Source: CAYRHN01 sp964424115 | GTDB taxonomy: Bacteria > Chloroflexota > Anaerolineae > Anaerolineales > Anaerolineaceae | DNA length: 64,000 nucleotides | Direction of reading: 5' to 3' | NCBI GenBank assembly: GCA_964424115.1 | Contig: CAYRHN010000008.1 | Location: forward strand, 62,001 to 126,000 | In this document: positions 45,301 through 53,511 of the stretch, one piece after another | How positions within the stretch are numbered: the stretch's first letter is position 1 | Layout: the number at the start of each line of letters is the position of its first letter | Translations under genes and position numbers: made by a program | The notes under the pieces: generated by a model | What the model saw: only the letters and a program-made list of their open reading frames with translations | The model's database searches: none | What the model was told of the DNA's origin: nothing

Positions 45301-48300
45301 GTTGGGATCGGTTTCGCTGGTCGGCACGCCCAGGCGGTAATCGTAGCCCAGGGTGGTGGTTTGTCCTAAAGCGTTGGTGATCGTTACCGGGTAGGTGTGA
45401 TAGATGGGATCAAAGGTAGTAGTGGTTGGCTGGGGTCCTTCAGATGCGTAGGTAGGCACATTGCTGACTTCGGTTCCAACACCTGTGTATACCGTCGTTG
45501 TGGATACATTGCCCCATTCATCATAATTGAATAATTGATCCGCGTAGGTGCGATCGGTATAGTTTTGCGGATTTTGAGTAAGCAGGACGCGCTGTCTCTT
45601 GAGAATGCCCATAGTAGGAGCGTTATAATATTGATTATTAGCATTATCATAAACAAACCGAGTCATACTGACCAATTTATACGCATCTGCAAAATCGCAG
45701 GCCCCGTTTGGACAATCATAAATGTTGATCCTTCCGGGTAAGCCAACCAGATAAGATGAAGCATTAGGCCAAAATGTTGTTTTTATCGCCTTATATGCCA
45801 CATATCCCCCATTCTTATAGGTATAAAACGTCTGGTTAGTCAAGTTGCCATATTGCGCGCCACCTTGTTCACCAGTGCTGTATAAATGCGTGCTCTTTGT
45901 CCCAACAAATGTGGAACCACCTTCGTATTTGCGTTGTTCCACTACATCTTGGTGTATCCAAAAGATATTAAGGCCGGTGTATGGGGTATATGAGTTGGCG
46001 ATCTTTTTCTTTGGGTAAACGATCTGCGATGAATAGTCTGTCACCCCGTCCGTGGTTTCCTGAACACTGTAGAGCTGGCCGCCAGAGTCTCGAACCTCGA
46101 CTTTCCAGGGACGTCCGCGTTTCTGATCATCCTGGTTGTAGTAAGTGGTGGTGATTATCCCATTTTCAACCGTTTCGGTGACCACGCTGTGGCCACGAAA
46201 CTCCAAATAGGGATCGTAATATGGCAAAGTTGTGCTCACTGCCGCTGAATGATTCGCGTCATTGCTGGCAGCGCCGCCGTAGCTGTAATGGATAACCGTG
46301 GAATCAACGCCCTGCGCCGTGATTTCTTTCTGTATCACACGGTAACGCGTCAATAGAGCATAGATTTGGAGATAACGTAAATGGCCATAATAGGTTGGAC
46401 AATCAGACTTAAATAAGAATCTACTTTCACTGGCGTTGGCTGGCAATTTAATATAAAAATACGTCCAGCTTATCGGACCTGGCAAAGGTTGGGTTCCTGT
46501 CCAAACCGTCTCCGTCCCGTAATCAACCCCAACACTGATATTGGTAGACCATCCCCCATCCGTTTCAGGGACAACCATGTAATATTGTCCGGGAAATAAC
46601 AGACCCATAGGAGCCGCCAGCGGATTTCCGCACCCACTGGCCGTACACCCTTCATTGGGCGGGTTATAATACCCAAAAGTCTTCAATTCGTGGAGCCGGT
46701 TGGTCTCATGCCAGGGCTCTGCCTCATAGGTAAAAATCACTTTTCCCCCATACCCATTGTTGGCTTCTGTCAGGTGCATTTTATCCCCGTAGGTAAAGGA
46801 AGTGACAGGCAGTGTGCTTTGCCCATCCGAGCCGACTTCAGTGATCGAGGCTAATGTCAATGTGGTGGAGGTGGCAATAGCAGGTTGCCATTTGACATTG
46901 GGAAAAATGATCTTGTTTGGGTCGGTCTCGTATCCCAGATCATATCTTCGCACCAACTCCCATTGGTTGGACACATTTTTCGCTTCAACCTTGATCGCAG
47001 CCAGACGCGATCGCATGAAGAACACCCGCACTGTCCGTGATGGATAATTGGTATTGTCAAATGACCAGGCGGGGTTAAAATCATAACGGCCGCTTCTCTC
47101 GAATGATATCCGGTAGCTGCTATTGGGATAGGTGATTGTGGCTGGATAGACCGCCACATCCACAAAAGCCCCATATCCATCGCAAGAAGCAGGGTATTTG
47201 GGTTCATATTCCTTGGTATAGCTGTAGGTGATCTCTTTTCCAAACATATTCCTGGCGCGGGTCAAGGACCACTGCCAGGTTTGCATAAACACATAGGCGC
47301 ACTCGCTGGGTGTGCTAACATAGTACGCCCGGTCTTCAAAGTAATAGGTGTTGCCAGTCTTGTCCCACACCTCCCAATAGGATGCATCCCCAGGATAGCC
47401 ATTATTCTGATGATTGCCGTGATAACGACGAATACGCAAAAAACTCTCGTCGGCGGTGCGGTAATCGATCGTTTTAGGATCGCTATCAGTATCCGGTATG
47501 CGCAAAAGCAGCCAACTTTGCCCATTTAGATTCAGAGTGAAAGTATCGTCCCCGTCATTCCCAGTATAACCAGGGGTGTTTGCTTTGTAATCTTCATCGT
47601 TCCCATAGGCATCGTCATTGTTTCCAAACAGTCCCTCGGTACCTTTCATATCTCGCGAGATGTACCCTGTATCCAGCGACCAGCCCATCCCTACCCAGGA
47701 AGCCTGAGTCTGGGATGAAGCGTTATCCACCACCTGGCTGTTGTAGGTCAAGGCCAGACTGGGCTGCCAGCCGCCAGGACCGGCCGGAACCTGGATAGGA
47801 TAAGAATAGGTGGCAGCTCCGGTGAATTGGGCTACCTGAAAGCTATCCATGGTGGGCAAATGTGCGGACTGCCAGCTTTGCGCGTTATAGTCATACACAC
47901 TCAGATGGTCTGTTAGTCCGATCAGAATGTGCTGAACAGGATCGATGTAGCTGATCACCCCATACCATCCCTGTTTTTCGCTATCGTAATAGAACATGCT
48001 CAGATTCTCTTCGTCCTCTCCGATTTCTTCAGGATCGTAGCTCATGGAGATGACCAATTGCTGGTCAAAATGGGTGATCTGCTTTTCGCTGTTCAAATTA
48101 TAGGCATTGATCTGTACCGGGTGAGAAGAAAAAGAGTATGGCAAATCCACCTCATTCACCCGCCCGATACAAATGCCCGTTTCCTCTCCAAAGACCTTTG
48201 CCGGAATTTCCACCTGCACCCCAAAGGCTTTGGCGTCTACTTTACCCCCTTCAACATTCACGCGCCCGTATCCCCCTGGGATGATCTTCACCGGCGCGGC

Positions 48301-48894
48301 ATACACCGCCCGGTCGGCAGACATCAGTTCGACATTCAAATCCGCAGACTCTGTCACATCTTCGCTCAGGGCAAAGGTCAGCTCGCCCTTGGGTAAATTG
48401 CGCATCGTCACGGTTCCAGCATCCCGGTCATAGGCTGCATCGCTGGAAGATAAATCAGGGGTCAGCCCTTTGGGCAGGCTCAGGCGCATATTAGTATCTG
48501 AGGGCAGCATATCCACCGCGGACTGCGGCATTTCCCAGGTCAGGCGTACGGTTTGCCCCTGCGGACCGCAGTTCACTTCAGCGCGAATTGCCAGACTGAC
48601 TTCCTTGGCCGGTTCCTCTATGGGCTCTTCCACCGGTGGTTCGGCGGTCGGAGCGATGGCCGCTTCCGGCGTAATGGTCGGGGTTGGCTCCAGGGTGGGC
48701 GTTGGTGCAGGGGTTTCCGCCGTGGCGACCGGCGTCTCCTGGCTGCCTGGATCCTTGGTCGGTTCAGGCGTTGGGGTGGCGGGCTCTTCGACCTGCGGCA
48801 GGATCGAGGCCGGTTGATTGGAGAACGACGGCTGGAAGCCGAAGCTGGCCAGCAGCATGCTGGAAATGACAAGCAAATTGATCAGGTTTCTCAT
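42394..48894 (-). CDS. Full-length secreted Rhs/SpvB-type protein with HEMTH zinc-peptidase tip (2166 aa)
   Basis: Sec signal (1-25), Thr/Pro/Glu-rich linker (30-95), a beta-sandwich region (about 100-360), an SpvB-like segment (about 365-440: 'AATYSYPIQVPAGPGGW', 'QASWVGMGWSLDTGYI'), then a long series of YD/Rhs repeats and the Rhs-associated core (about 1500-1890, with 'LSDHLGSASIMTD' and 'WDRYAGMANNPLRYNDPTGH'). Rhs repeats form a cocoon that encloses the C-terminal tip. The tip (about 1900-2166) carries HEMTH at 2039-2043 and 'GAREVQFW', a possible third ligand, so a gluzincin-type peptidase. It differs from the tips of cassettes 2 and 3. The start follows GGAGGGGG-like sequence after a 400-bp promoter region. 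Confidence 0.88.
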   Translation of the reverse strand: MRNLINLLVISSMLLASFGFQPSFSNQPASILPQVEEPATPTPEPTKDPGSQETPVATAETPAPTPTLEPTPTITPEAAIAPTAEPPVEEPIEEPAKEVSLAIRAEVNCGPQGQTVRLTWEMPQSAVDMLPSDTNMRLSLPKGLTPDLSSSDAAYDRDAGTVTMRNLPKGELTFALSEDVTESADLNVELMSADRAVYAAPVKIIPGGYGRVNVEGGKVDAKAFGVQVEIPAKVFGEETGICIGRVNEVDLPYSFSSHPVQINAYNLNSEKQITHFDQQLVISMSYDPEEIGEDEENLSMFYYDSEKQGWYGVISYIDPVQHILIGLTDHLSVYDYNAQSWQSAHLPTMDSFQVAQFTGAATYSYPIQVPAGPGGWQPSLALTYNSQVVDNASSQTQASWVGMGWSLDTGYISRDMKGTEGLFGNNDDAYGNDEDYKANTPGYTGNDGDDTFTLNLNGQSWLLLRIPDTDSDPKTIDYRTADESFLRIRRYHGNHQNNGYPGDASYWEVWDKTGNTYYFEDRAYYVSTPSECAYVFMQTWQWSLTRARNMFGKEITYSYTKEYEPKYPASCDGYGAFVDVAVYPATITYPNSSYRISFERSGRYDFNPAWSFDNTNYPSRTVRVFFMRSRLAAIKVEAKNVSNQWELVRRYDLGYETDPNKIIFPNVKWQPAIATSTTLTLASITEVGSDGQSTLPVTSFTYGDKMHLTEANNGYGGKVIFTYEAEPWHETNRLHELKTFGYYNPPNEGCTASGCGNPLAAPMGLLFPGQYYMVVPETDGGWSTNISVGVDYGTETVWTGTQPLPGPISWTYFYIKLPANASESRFLFKSDCPTYYGHLRYLQIYALLTRYRVIQKEITAQGVDSTVIHYSYGGAASNDANHSAAVSTTLPYYDPYLEFRGHSVVTETVENGIITTTYYNQDDQKRGRPWKVEVRDSGGQLYSVQETTDGVTDYSSQIVYPKKKIANSYTPYTGLNIFWIHQDVVEQRKYEGGSTFVGTKSTHLYSTGEQGGAQYGNLTNQTFYTYKNGGYVAYKAIKTTFWPNASSYLVGLPGRINIYDCPNGACDFADAYKLVSMTRFVYDNANNQYYNAPTMGILKRQRVLLTQNPQNYTDRTYADQLFNYDEWGNVSTTTVYTGVGTEVSNVPTYASEGPQPTTTTFDPIYHTYPVTITNALGQTTTLGYDYRLGVPTSETDPNGATTTATYDTFGRITSVTRPGDDPAHPTMIMDYHDDLDEDNPYFWTQAQQRIDASTTYKIRKYYNGLGQLLQTQVDSSLSGQMWTVVNDTYYDSLGRVSMQAVPYSHTVTTDFVSRPASPATYTLTSYDVLGRVIDVRSPDMTHQTATYTIQLDNTIPYNVALSTDAKQNTTVSWSDTLGRAYKVVPPTGPGVTYTYDPADRLTAAQYGPYTTTLTYDIAGRKLSMNDPDMGNWVYSYDALGNLKTQTDARGCVTTLSYDLLNRLTGKSYSNASGGNCASIAANTSPVTYTYDQTDNGNNGIGRRTAMNDGSGSSSWTYDARGRVTSESKTITNVGTFALAYTYNSADLLTNVQHPTDTVGHVSPFPSLNYSYLPQMTLNGMANYVSSTSYDEAGRMISRVLGNGKTQTYTYYGWTETSGDNAKGGLLKSIQVNGLQNLSYQYDAGGNITKITDAIAVQDQTFTYDSINRLTSAQATGSTGGGDGGYNETYGYDSATGNLNSKAGNNYTYGDSAHPHAATQMGSNSYSYDSNGNMTTRTSSGSTYSLGYDAEGRMTSVSGATTAAFVYDGDGNRVKSTIGTQTVAYIGPRVEYNITTNTMTRYYLFGSERIAMRVLDKWKTPNETNTIYYTLSDHLGSASIMTDTSGNRKTEYRYKAWGEDRYTYFASGTVQTAYQYTGQRNDPGMGGLLFYNARWYDSYLNRFAQADSIIPGLGNPLAWDRYAGMANNPLRYNDPTGHWICSGVNNCEDVVNKWLETLKNGGDECRGVYEFFMAYDKQYDGKFNIVFWSLGSFSLAAGNVGQLMLNNLGISTGPVLFLSYALANLTDKYNYPSFVSTFAHEMTHLAQGALIANSIVGEMGAREVQFWVYKELGGDENQIYQDLEKAHLLWNNGNYSSSDVVVASEIFSQEFFLYSFEPWDTSGVAETIYGKTTTDLAVNAASTFRIVGHSARLTDVQSKQPTNYRKW
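43194..44071 (-). repeat. 878-bp near-identical Rhs core repeat, copy in the full-length gene
   Basis: Partner of 40183-41060 (see there). Covers the Rhs core from 'YYGWTETSGDNAKGG' to 'WYDSYLN', that is, everything up to the point where tip sequences diverge. Direct orientation, so recombination between copies would delete the intervening tip and propeller gene and fuse the full-length core to tip 2. Confidence 0.92.
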
Positions 48895-49034
48895 GATGAC
48901 CCCCTCCGTGAGGTGTCAGGGTAAAGGAATTGGCGGCATACAAGATGCGCCCGGACACAGGATGTGATGTAACCTATTCAATTGACTTTCAAGCTGGAAA
49001 ACGGTAAGAAGACCCACCAATAATTGGTACTAAA

Positions 49035-49063
49035 AGTGTAGCAGTATAGAAGTAAAAAAGCAA
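49035..49063 (-). promoter_or_regulatory. Possible promoter of the full-length Rhs gene
   Basis: Minus strand: TTGCTT (49063-49058), 17 bases, TACACT (49040-49035) with TG one base before it (extended -10). It lies about 140 bp before the start codon in the 415-bp gap that separates the Rhs gene from eutJ. The rest of the gap shows only a short frame (see 49120-49323). Confidence 0.4.
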
Positions 49064-49119
49064 GCGAAAACGATGTTCGTTTTTATACAAATTTATGATC
49101 AGCCATAAAAAATCCGCCA

Positions 49120-49323
49120 TTACACAAAGTTGTTTGCATCATAGGGATTCTCTTCTACAACTTCTTTAAGTGAGCAAAAGTAATATCCGAAAAAACCAAA
49201 GCGCAAGATGTGGAACTGCACTTTCTCCTTGATGGCTGCCTGGTATTGGAGGTGAAACCAGTTCAAAAGATCAATTGGCGGAGTGCGTGCCGTTTTCCAT
49301 AATAAACCATTAATCCTCTTCAC
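49120..49323 (-). CDS. Small hypothetical protein after eutJ (67 aa, doubtful)
   Basis: A GTG start at 49323 overlaps the eutJ stop by 14 bp. The sequence ('PPIDLLNWFHLQYQ', 'HILRFGFFGYYF', 'LKEVVEENPYDANNFV') has a protein-like composition but no family I recognise. No clear ribosome-binding site other than GAGGGGTGAAGAGG just before. It may be real and co-transcribed with the eut genes, or a remnant of a longer gene. Confidence 0.25.
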   Translation of the reverse strand: MKRINGLLWKTARTPPIDLLNWFHLQYQAAIKEKVQFHILRFGFFGYYFCSLKEVVEENPYDANNFV

Positions 49324-50170
49324 CCCTCATCCCCGCTCGCGCGATTCCCAGCGGGGTGACATACAACGGATGCAGCGGCACGCGGGTGGGGATGCCGGTC
49401 ACTTCCTGCACCACCTCCGCCATACGCGGGAACAGGCTGCTGCCCCCCACCAGTTGGATCTCCGCCACCGGGAAGCCGGCAATGTGGCGTTGGACGATCA
49501 CCGCCACTTTTTCCATCACCGGGCGCAGCCGCGGGAACAGGCGTTCCTGCTCGCGCGGATCGACCTTCACCTTTTCGGCCTCTTCGAAGCTCAAATTGAG
49601 CCCTCCGGCCAGGATCAGGGTGAAATGCGCGCCGCCGGTCGCCTCGTCCGCGGTGTAAACCACTTCCCCGTTCTGCACCACCGCCACGCCGGTCGTCCCC
49701 CCACCCACATCCACGATCGCCCCGTCCCGCACTTCCAGCACCTGGTTGGCTGCGCTGGGCTCATCCACCAACCCCAGGCATTCCAATCCGGCCCCCTCCA
49801 GCACATAGCCGGTCGCGCGGCGTTCCGCCATCGGCACCCCCGGAGGGTAGGCCGTCCAGGCGGTCTCCAATTTGCGTCCCAGGCGCACTTCCACCTCGGC
49901 CTTCATCTCGCGCAGCAGGTCCACCGCGCCGATGAAATCTACCACCAGCCCATCCCGCACCACCTGCGCCGCGCGGCAGGCTCCCCCCACCGGCCGCCCG
50001 CGGTTGTCCAATACCACGATCACCGTATTGGCTGTGCCAAGGTCCACCCCGGTATACAGCGGCGAACCGTCCAGCGCTTCGATGCCCGGGATCGGACCGT
50101 GTCCATCGTCAATCAATCGCCGAACCTGGGCAATGCTTTCAGCGCCCCATGTGTGTAAAATATTTTCCAT
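49310..50170 (-). CDS. eutJ: Ethanolamine utilization protein EutJ, Hsp70/actin-fold chaperone-like (286 aa)
   Basis: Actin/Hsp70-type ATPase fold: phosphate-1 motif 'GVDLGTANTVIVVLDN' (about 41-56), 'VDVGGGTTGVAVV' (phosphate-2, about 152-164) and the adenosine motif 'VGGSSLFPRM' (about 245-254). This is the EutJ signature; the protein is thought to act as a chaperone in ethanolamine microcompartment function, though its exact job is unknown. It is the last recognisable gene of the eut operon, 8 bp after the shell protein gene. Confidence 0.9.
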   Translation of the reverse strand: MENILHTWGAESIAQVRRLIDDGHGPIPGIEALDGSPLYTGVDLGTANTVIVVLDNRGRPVGGACRAAQVVRDGLVVDFIGAVDLLREMKAEVEVRLGRKLETAWTAYPPGVPMAERRATGYVLEGAGLECLGLVDEPSAANQVLEVRDGAIVDVGGGTTGVAVVQNGEVVYTADEATGGAHFTLILAGGLNLSFEEAEKVKVDPREQERLFPRLRPVMEKVAVIVQRHIAGFPVAEIQLVGGSSLFPRMAEVVQEVTGIPTRVPLHPLYVTPLGIARAGMRGEED

Positions 50171-50178
50171 GCTGGGAT

Positions 50179-50502
50179 CTACTCAGCCAGGCTGCTGCGG
50201 CCGCCGGTCTGGCCTTTGGCTTTAGGCAGGATCAGCTCCACATCTTCATGCGGGCGGGGGATGACATGCACCGAGACCAGCTCGCCCACCCGTTTGGCTG
50301 CCGCGGCCCCCGCGTCGGTGGCCGCCTTGACCGCGCCCACATCCCCGCGCACCATGACGGTCACATACCCCCCGCCGATATATTCCGACCCGATCAGGAC
50401 CACATTCGCGGCCTTGACCATCGCGTCGGCTGCCTCGATCGCGCCCACCAAACCGCGCGTCTCGATCATTCCAAGAGCGATCAAAGAAACATCCACTGGC
50501 AT
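50179..50502 (-). CDS. eutM: Bacterial microcompartment hexameric shell protein, EutM/PduA type (107 aa)
   Basis: A single BMC domain (about 5-88): 'LGMIETRGLVGAIEAADAMVKAANV' appears here as 'ALGMIETRGLVGAIEAAD' followed by the helix, the pore-loop region 'SEYIGGGYVTVMVRGDVGAV' and the tail strand. It forms hexameric tiles of the protein shell that encloses ethanolamine breakdown and its toxic acetaldehyde. It is slightly longer than EutM (about 97 residues), with a basic/polar tail 'AKGQTGGRSSLAE'. It lies between eutL and eutJ in the operon. It could also be called EutK-less EutM or PduA-like; the eut context decides. Confidence 0.9.
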   Translation of the reverse strand: MPVDVSLIALGMIETRGLVGAIEAADAMVKAANVVLIGSEYIGGGYVTVMVRGDVGAVKAATDAGAAAAKRVGELVSVHVIPRPHEDVELILPKAKGQTGGRSSLAE

Positions 50503-50539
50503 CTAAACCTCCAAAAAATTAATTCACCTATCGTTCATT

Positions 50540-51196
50540 CTAAAAATCCACCGGGCGGGATGCCACGTCCAGCACCGCCGCCTGGAAAGCCAGCGCAGCC
50601 GCCTGGCAGGCAGATTGCTCGCCGGTCAGGATGGCGCCCATGAAGTTCGTCTCCGACGGTGGCGGGGTGTAGGAGACCACTCGCACCGCGGCGGCTTTCA
50701 GCGCCGCGTCCAGCGCGTACACCCCTTCCAGCGGCGGCGCCACCAGGTAGGCCACCGGCGCGCCCAGGGGGATCCCGCATAAGGCCGAAAGGTAGGTTCC
50801 GGTTTGCGAGATGACATGCGGGAAGAAGGCCACCGAGTTATCCGGGTTGGCCGAGTACCACAATGCCCGAGTTTGCAGGTAATCCAGGGCAGCATTCAAC
50901 CCCGCCCGCACCTCAGCCGGGTCGGGTCCCGCCAGCATGGCAATGATCTCGCCGGAAAGTGGCCCCGAGGCATGTTTCGCCCCGGCGTAGAAGGAATGCG
51001 CGTACACCACTTCCACATCTGCCATCTTGGTCGCCTCGTCAATCGAGACGTAAGTGGCGTCATCGTTGTCGGCAGTGAACAGTCCGAGGCTGCGCTGTTC
51101 CGGGCGCAGGTGCAACCTGGCAGCCAGGTCAGGTTCCACTTGAGAGATCAGGCGCACTGCCAGCGGCGCCGCACGGATCGGGTCCATGATGGCCAT
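50540..51196 (-). CDS. eutL: Microcompartment trimeric shell protein EutL (218 aa)
   Basis: A tandem-BMC trimer-forming shell protein of usual EutL length. It matches EutL along its whole length as I remember it: 'SLGLFTADNDDATYVSIDEATK', then 'EVVYAHSFYAGAKHASGP', 'SQTGTYLSALCGIPLG', 'PVAYLVAPPLEG' and 'YTPPPSETNFMGAILTG' near the C-terminus. EutL trimers carry gated pores in the ethanolamine microcompartment shell and bind ethanolamine. The ATG lies 1 bp after the eutC stop, so translation is probably coupled. Confidence 0.93.
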   Translation of the reverse strand: MAIMDPIRAAPLAVRLISQVEPDLAARLHLRPEQRSLGLFTADNDDATYVSIDEATKMADVEVVYAHSFYAGAKHASGPLSGEIIAMLAGPDPAEVRAGLNAALDYLQTRALWYSANPDNSVAFFPHVISQTGTYLSALCGIPLGAPVAYLVAPPLEGVYALDAALKAAAVRVVSYTPPPSETNFMGAILTGEQSACQAAALAFQAAVLDVASRPVDF

Positions 51197-51197
51197 A

Positions 51198-52130
51198 TTA
51201 TCCCTGTCCTTCCGTTAATTTCAACTTGACGCCCGAAGCCTGGCGCTGGATCATTTTCTGTGCCATTTGGACGGCGTAAGCGCCTGCTTCCAGCGGGTTG
51301 GTCCCGCCGTTAAAAATATTGCAGATCACATCCCGTTCAGCGTCCGTATCGCCGCCCTTGGGGCGGAAAGCCATGTAAATACTCATCGATTCGGCCCGCC
51401 CCAATCCCGGGCGCTCGCCGATCAACAGCATCAACACCTCCGGGTGCAGGATATCGCCGATGTCGTTCATCACCCCCACCCGGCAATACTGGATGAAGAA
51501 GGGCGTTCCCAGGCTCAGCCCGGCGGCCTGGCAGCCCTGCTTTAACACCGGCAGGATCTGGCCCAAATTCGCTTCGATCGCCTGGGCACTCAGTCCGTCG
51601 CCCACGCATACCTGGATCTGCGGGTGCTGGGCGCAGCGGGCGGCAATCGCGGCGCGCGCCTCGTCATTCAAGCGGCGTCCCAGGTCAGGCCGCAGCAGGT
51701 ACTCCTGCTTGCCGTTGGCAATGCACGTCTGTATTTTGAACAGTCCCTGCTCTGCCAGCAGAGGCTCGCTCACATCCCGGAAAAGCGTATCCTGAGTGAC
51801 GGCCTGGTCGGCGTTGAACAGCAGCCACGGGCGGGTGCGGTAGCGCGGGCCGGCGCGTCCCTGCCCAATACGCGCCGTTGTGACGCTCATCAGCGCCTGC
51901 AAGCCTTCGGCATCGTCGGGTACTTCCACCCCCGGCCGGCTGCGCGTTTCTTCCAGGGTCGGGTCAGGCAGATCAATATGCAGCTCACCATCGCGTGCAA
52001 CAGGTATTCCGGTTTGCTGTGCAGCCGGTGCGGCAGTCTTTTCCGCCACCCTGGCAGAGGAAACCAGCCCGGCAGCTTCCAGCTCGCGCAGCACCGCTTC
52101 TACAATGGCATTGAACTGCTGATCATCCAT
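51198..52130 (-). CDS. eutC: Ethanolamine ammonia-lyase light chain EutC (310 aa)
   Basis: Small subunit of adenosylcobalamin-dependent ethanolamine ammonia-lyase, which splits ethanolamine to acetaldehyde and ammonia. Residues 1-35 resemble the terminal targeting helix of microcompartment cargo ('DDQQFNAIVEAVLRELEAAG'), followed by a 35-residue linker. The core (about 75-305) holds EutC motifs: 'TTARIGQGRAGPRYRTRPWL', 'CVGDGLSAQAIEANL', 'RVGVMNDIGDIL', 'IGERPGLGRAESMSIYM' and 'CNIFNGGTNPLEAGAYAVQM'. It follows eutB by 4 bp. Confidence 0.96.
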   Translation of the reverse strand: MDDQQFNAIVEAVLRELEAAGLVSSARVAEKTAAPAAQQTGIPVARDGELHIDLPDPTLEETRSRPGVEVPDDAEGLQALMSVTTARIGQGRAGPRYRTRPWLLFNADQAVTQDTLFRDVSEPLLAEQGLFKIQTCIANGKQEYLLRPDLGRRLNDEARAAIAARCAQHPQIQVCVGDGLSAQAIEANLGQILPVLKQGCQAAGLSLGTPFFIQYCRVGVMNDIGDILHPEVLMLLIGERPGLGRAESMSIYMAFRPKGGDTDAERDVICNIFNGGTNPLEAGAYAVQMAQKMIQRQASGVKLKLTEGQG

Positions 52131-52134
52131 CGGG

Positions 52135-53502
52135 TTACTTCCTCAAGAAAAAGCTTGGGTCGCCGGCCTTTTCGGTCAACACCCCGTCGCGCATCAAGCC
52201 CAGCTTCACCAGCCAGGTTTCAAATTCCGGCGCAGGACGCAGCTTGAAGGTCTGGCGCAGCGCAGCCGTGTCGTGGAAAGATGTGGATTGGTACGACAGC
52301 ATCGTGTCATCCGCCATCGGCACGCCCATGAAATAATTGCAGCCTGCTGCGGTCAACATCACCGCCAGGCTTTCCACGCCGTTCTGATCGATGCGGGCGT
52401 GGTTGGTGTAGCACGCATCGCAACCCATTGAGATTCCGTGCAGTTTACCCATGAAATGGTCTTCCAGCCCGGCCCGCTGGATCTGGCGAGCGTCGTACAG
52501 GTACTCCGGCCCGATGAAGCCCACTACAGTGTTCACCTGGAAGGGCGCATAGCGTCTGGCCAGGCCGTAATTGCGCGCCTCCAGGGTCAACTGATCCCAG
52601 CCATTATGCGCATTGGCTGAGAGCGCCGAACCCTGGCCGGTTTCAAAGTACATGAAATTCGGCCCGGATGGATAACAGTGTTTGCGCGCCAGCTCGTAGG
52701 CTTCATCCAACATGCCCACCGAAATGCCAAAGGATTCGTTGCCGCGCTGTGAGCCGCAGATAGACTGGAAGACCAGCCCGACCGGTGACCCGCTGCGCAG
52801 GCAGCGCATCTGGGTGGTGACATGCGCCAGCACGCAGTTCTGGGTTGGGATCTCCCAGGTTTTGATAATGTCATAGGTCATATCCAGCAGGCGCGCCACC
52901 GAGGCGTAACTGTCGTCCACCGGATTAATGCCAATGACCGAGTCACCGCTGCCAAAGGATAGGCCTTCGTAGATCTCAGCGCGGATGCCTTCCGGCGAAT
53001 CGGTCGGGTGGTTGGGCTGCAGCCGGCTGGAGAGCGTTCCGGGGCGGCCAATCGTGTTGGCGCAGTGCATCTCCACCCGCATCTTGCTGGCGGCATAGAT
53101 CAGGTCCAGGTTGGACATCAGCTTGGTCACTGCAGCGATCATCTCCGACGTCAGCCCGGCCGACAAGCGGCGGATTTCTGCCGCGCTGCTGCTATCCTTG
53201 AGCAGCCACTCGCGCAGCTCCCCCACCGTCCAGTTGCGGATCCCGGCATAGACTGCCTGATCCAGCGCATCCCGGATCACCCGCGTAACCTCGTCCTGCT
53301 CATACGGCACCGCCGGGGTGTCGTATAAAGCCCACAGCGGCACCTCAGCCAACACCAGCTTCGCTGCCGCGCGTTCAGCCGTGGATTCAGCAGCCACACC
53401 CGCCAGTTGGTCGCCGGACTTCTCCTCGTTCGCCTTGCCCATCAATACGCGCAAGTCAGGGAATTCGTAGGTTTTGCCGAATAATTTCGTTCGCAGCAGC
53501 AT
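52135..53502 (-). CDS. eutB: Ethanolamine ammonia-lyase heavy chain EutB (455 aa)
   Basis: Large, catalytic subunit; a TIM barrel that binds ethanolamine and the cobalamin. Length and motifs are typical: 'VMGKANEEKSGDQLAGVAA' (read here as LMGKANEEKSGDQLAG, 20-35), 'SSRLQPNHPTDSPEGI', 'DSVIGINPVDDS', 'FETGQGSALSANAHNGWDQ' and 'HGISMGCDACYTNHA'. It sits between eutA (9 bp away) and eutC (4 bp). No cobalamin riboswitch was found upstream of the operon. Together with EutA and EutC it makes a complete, reactivatable enzyme. Confidence 0.97.
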   Translation of the reverse strand: MLLRTKLFGKTYEFPDLRVLMGKANEEKSGDQLAGVAAESTAERAAAKLVLAEVPLWALYDTPAVPYEQDEVTRVIRDALDQAVYAGIRNWTVGELREWLLKDSSSAAEIRRLSAGLTSEMIAAVTKLMSNLDLIYAASKMRVEMHCANTIGRPGTLSSRLQPNHPTDSPEGIRAEIYEGLSFGSGDSVIGINPVDDSYASVARLLDMTYDIIKTWEIPTQNCVLAHVTTQMRCLRSGSPVGLVFQSICGSQRGNESFGISVGMLDEAYELARKHCYPSGPNFMYFETGQGSALSANAHNGWDQLTLEARNYGLARRYAPFQVNTVVGFIGPEYLYDARQIQRAGLEDHFMGKLHGISMGCDACYTNHARIDQNGVESLAVMLTAAGCNYFMGVPMADDTMLSYQSTSFHDTAALRQTFKLRPAPEFETWLVKLGLMRDGVLTEKAGDPSFFLRK

Positions 53503-53511
53503 AGATTGAAC

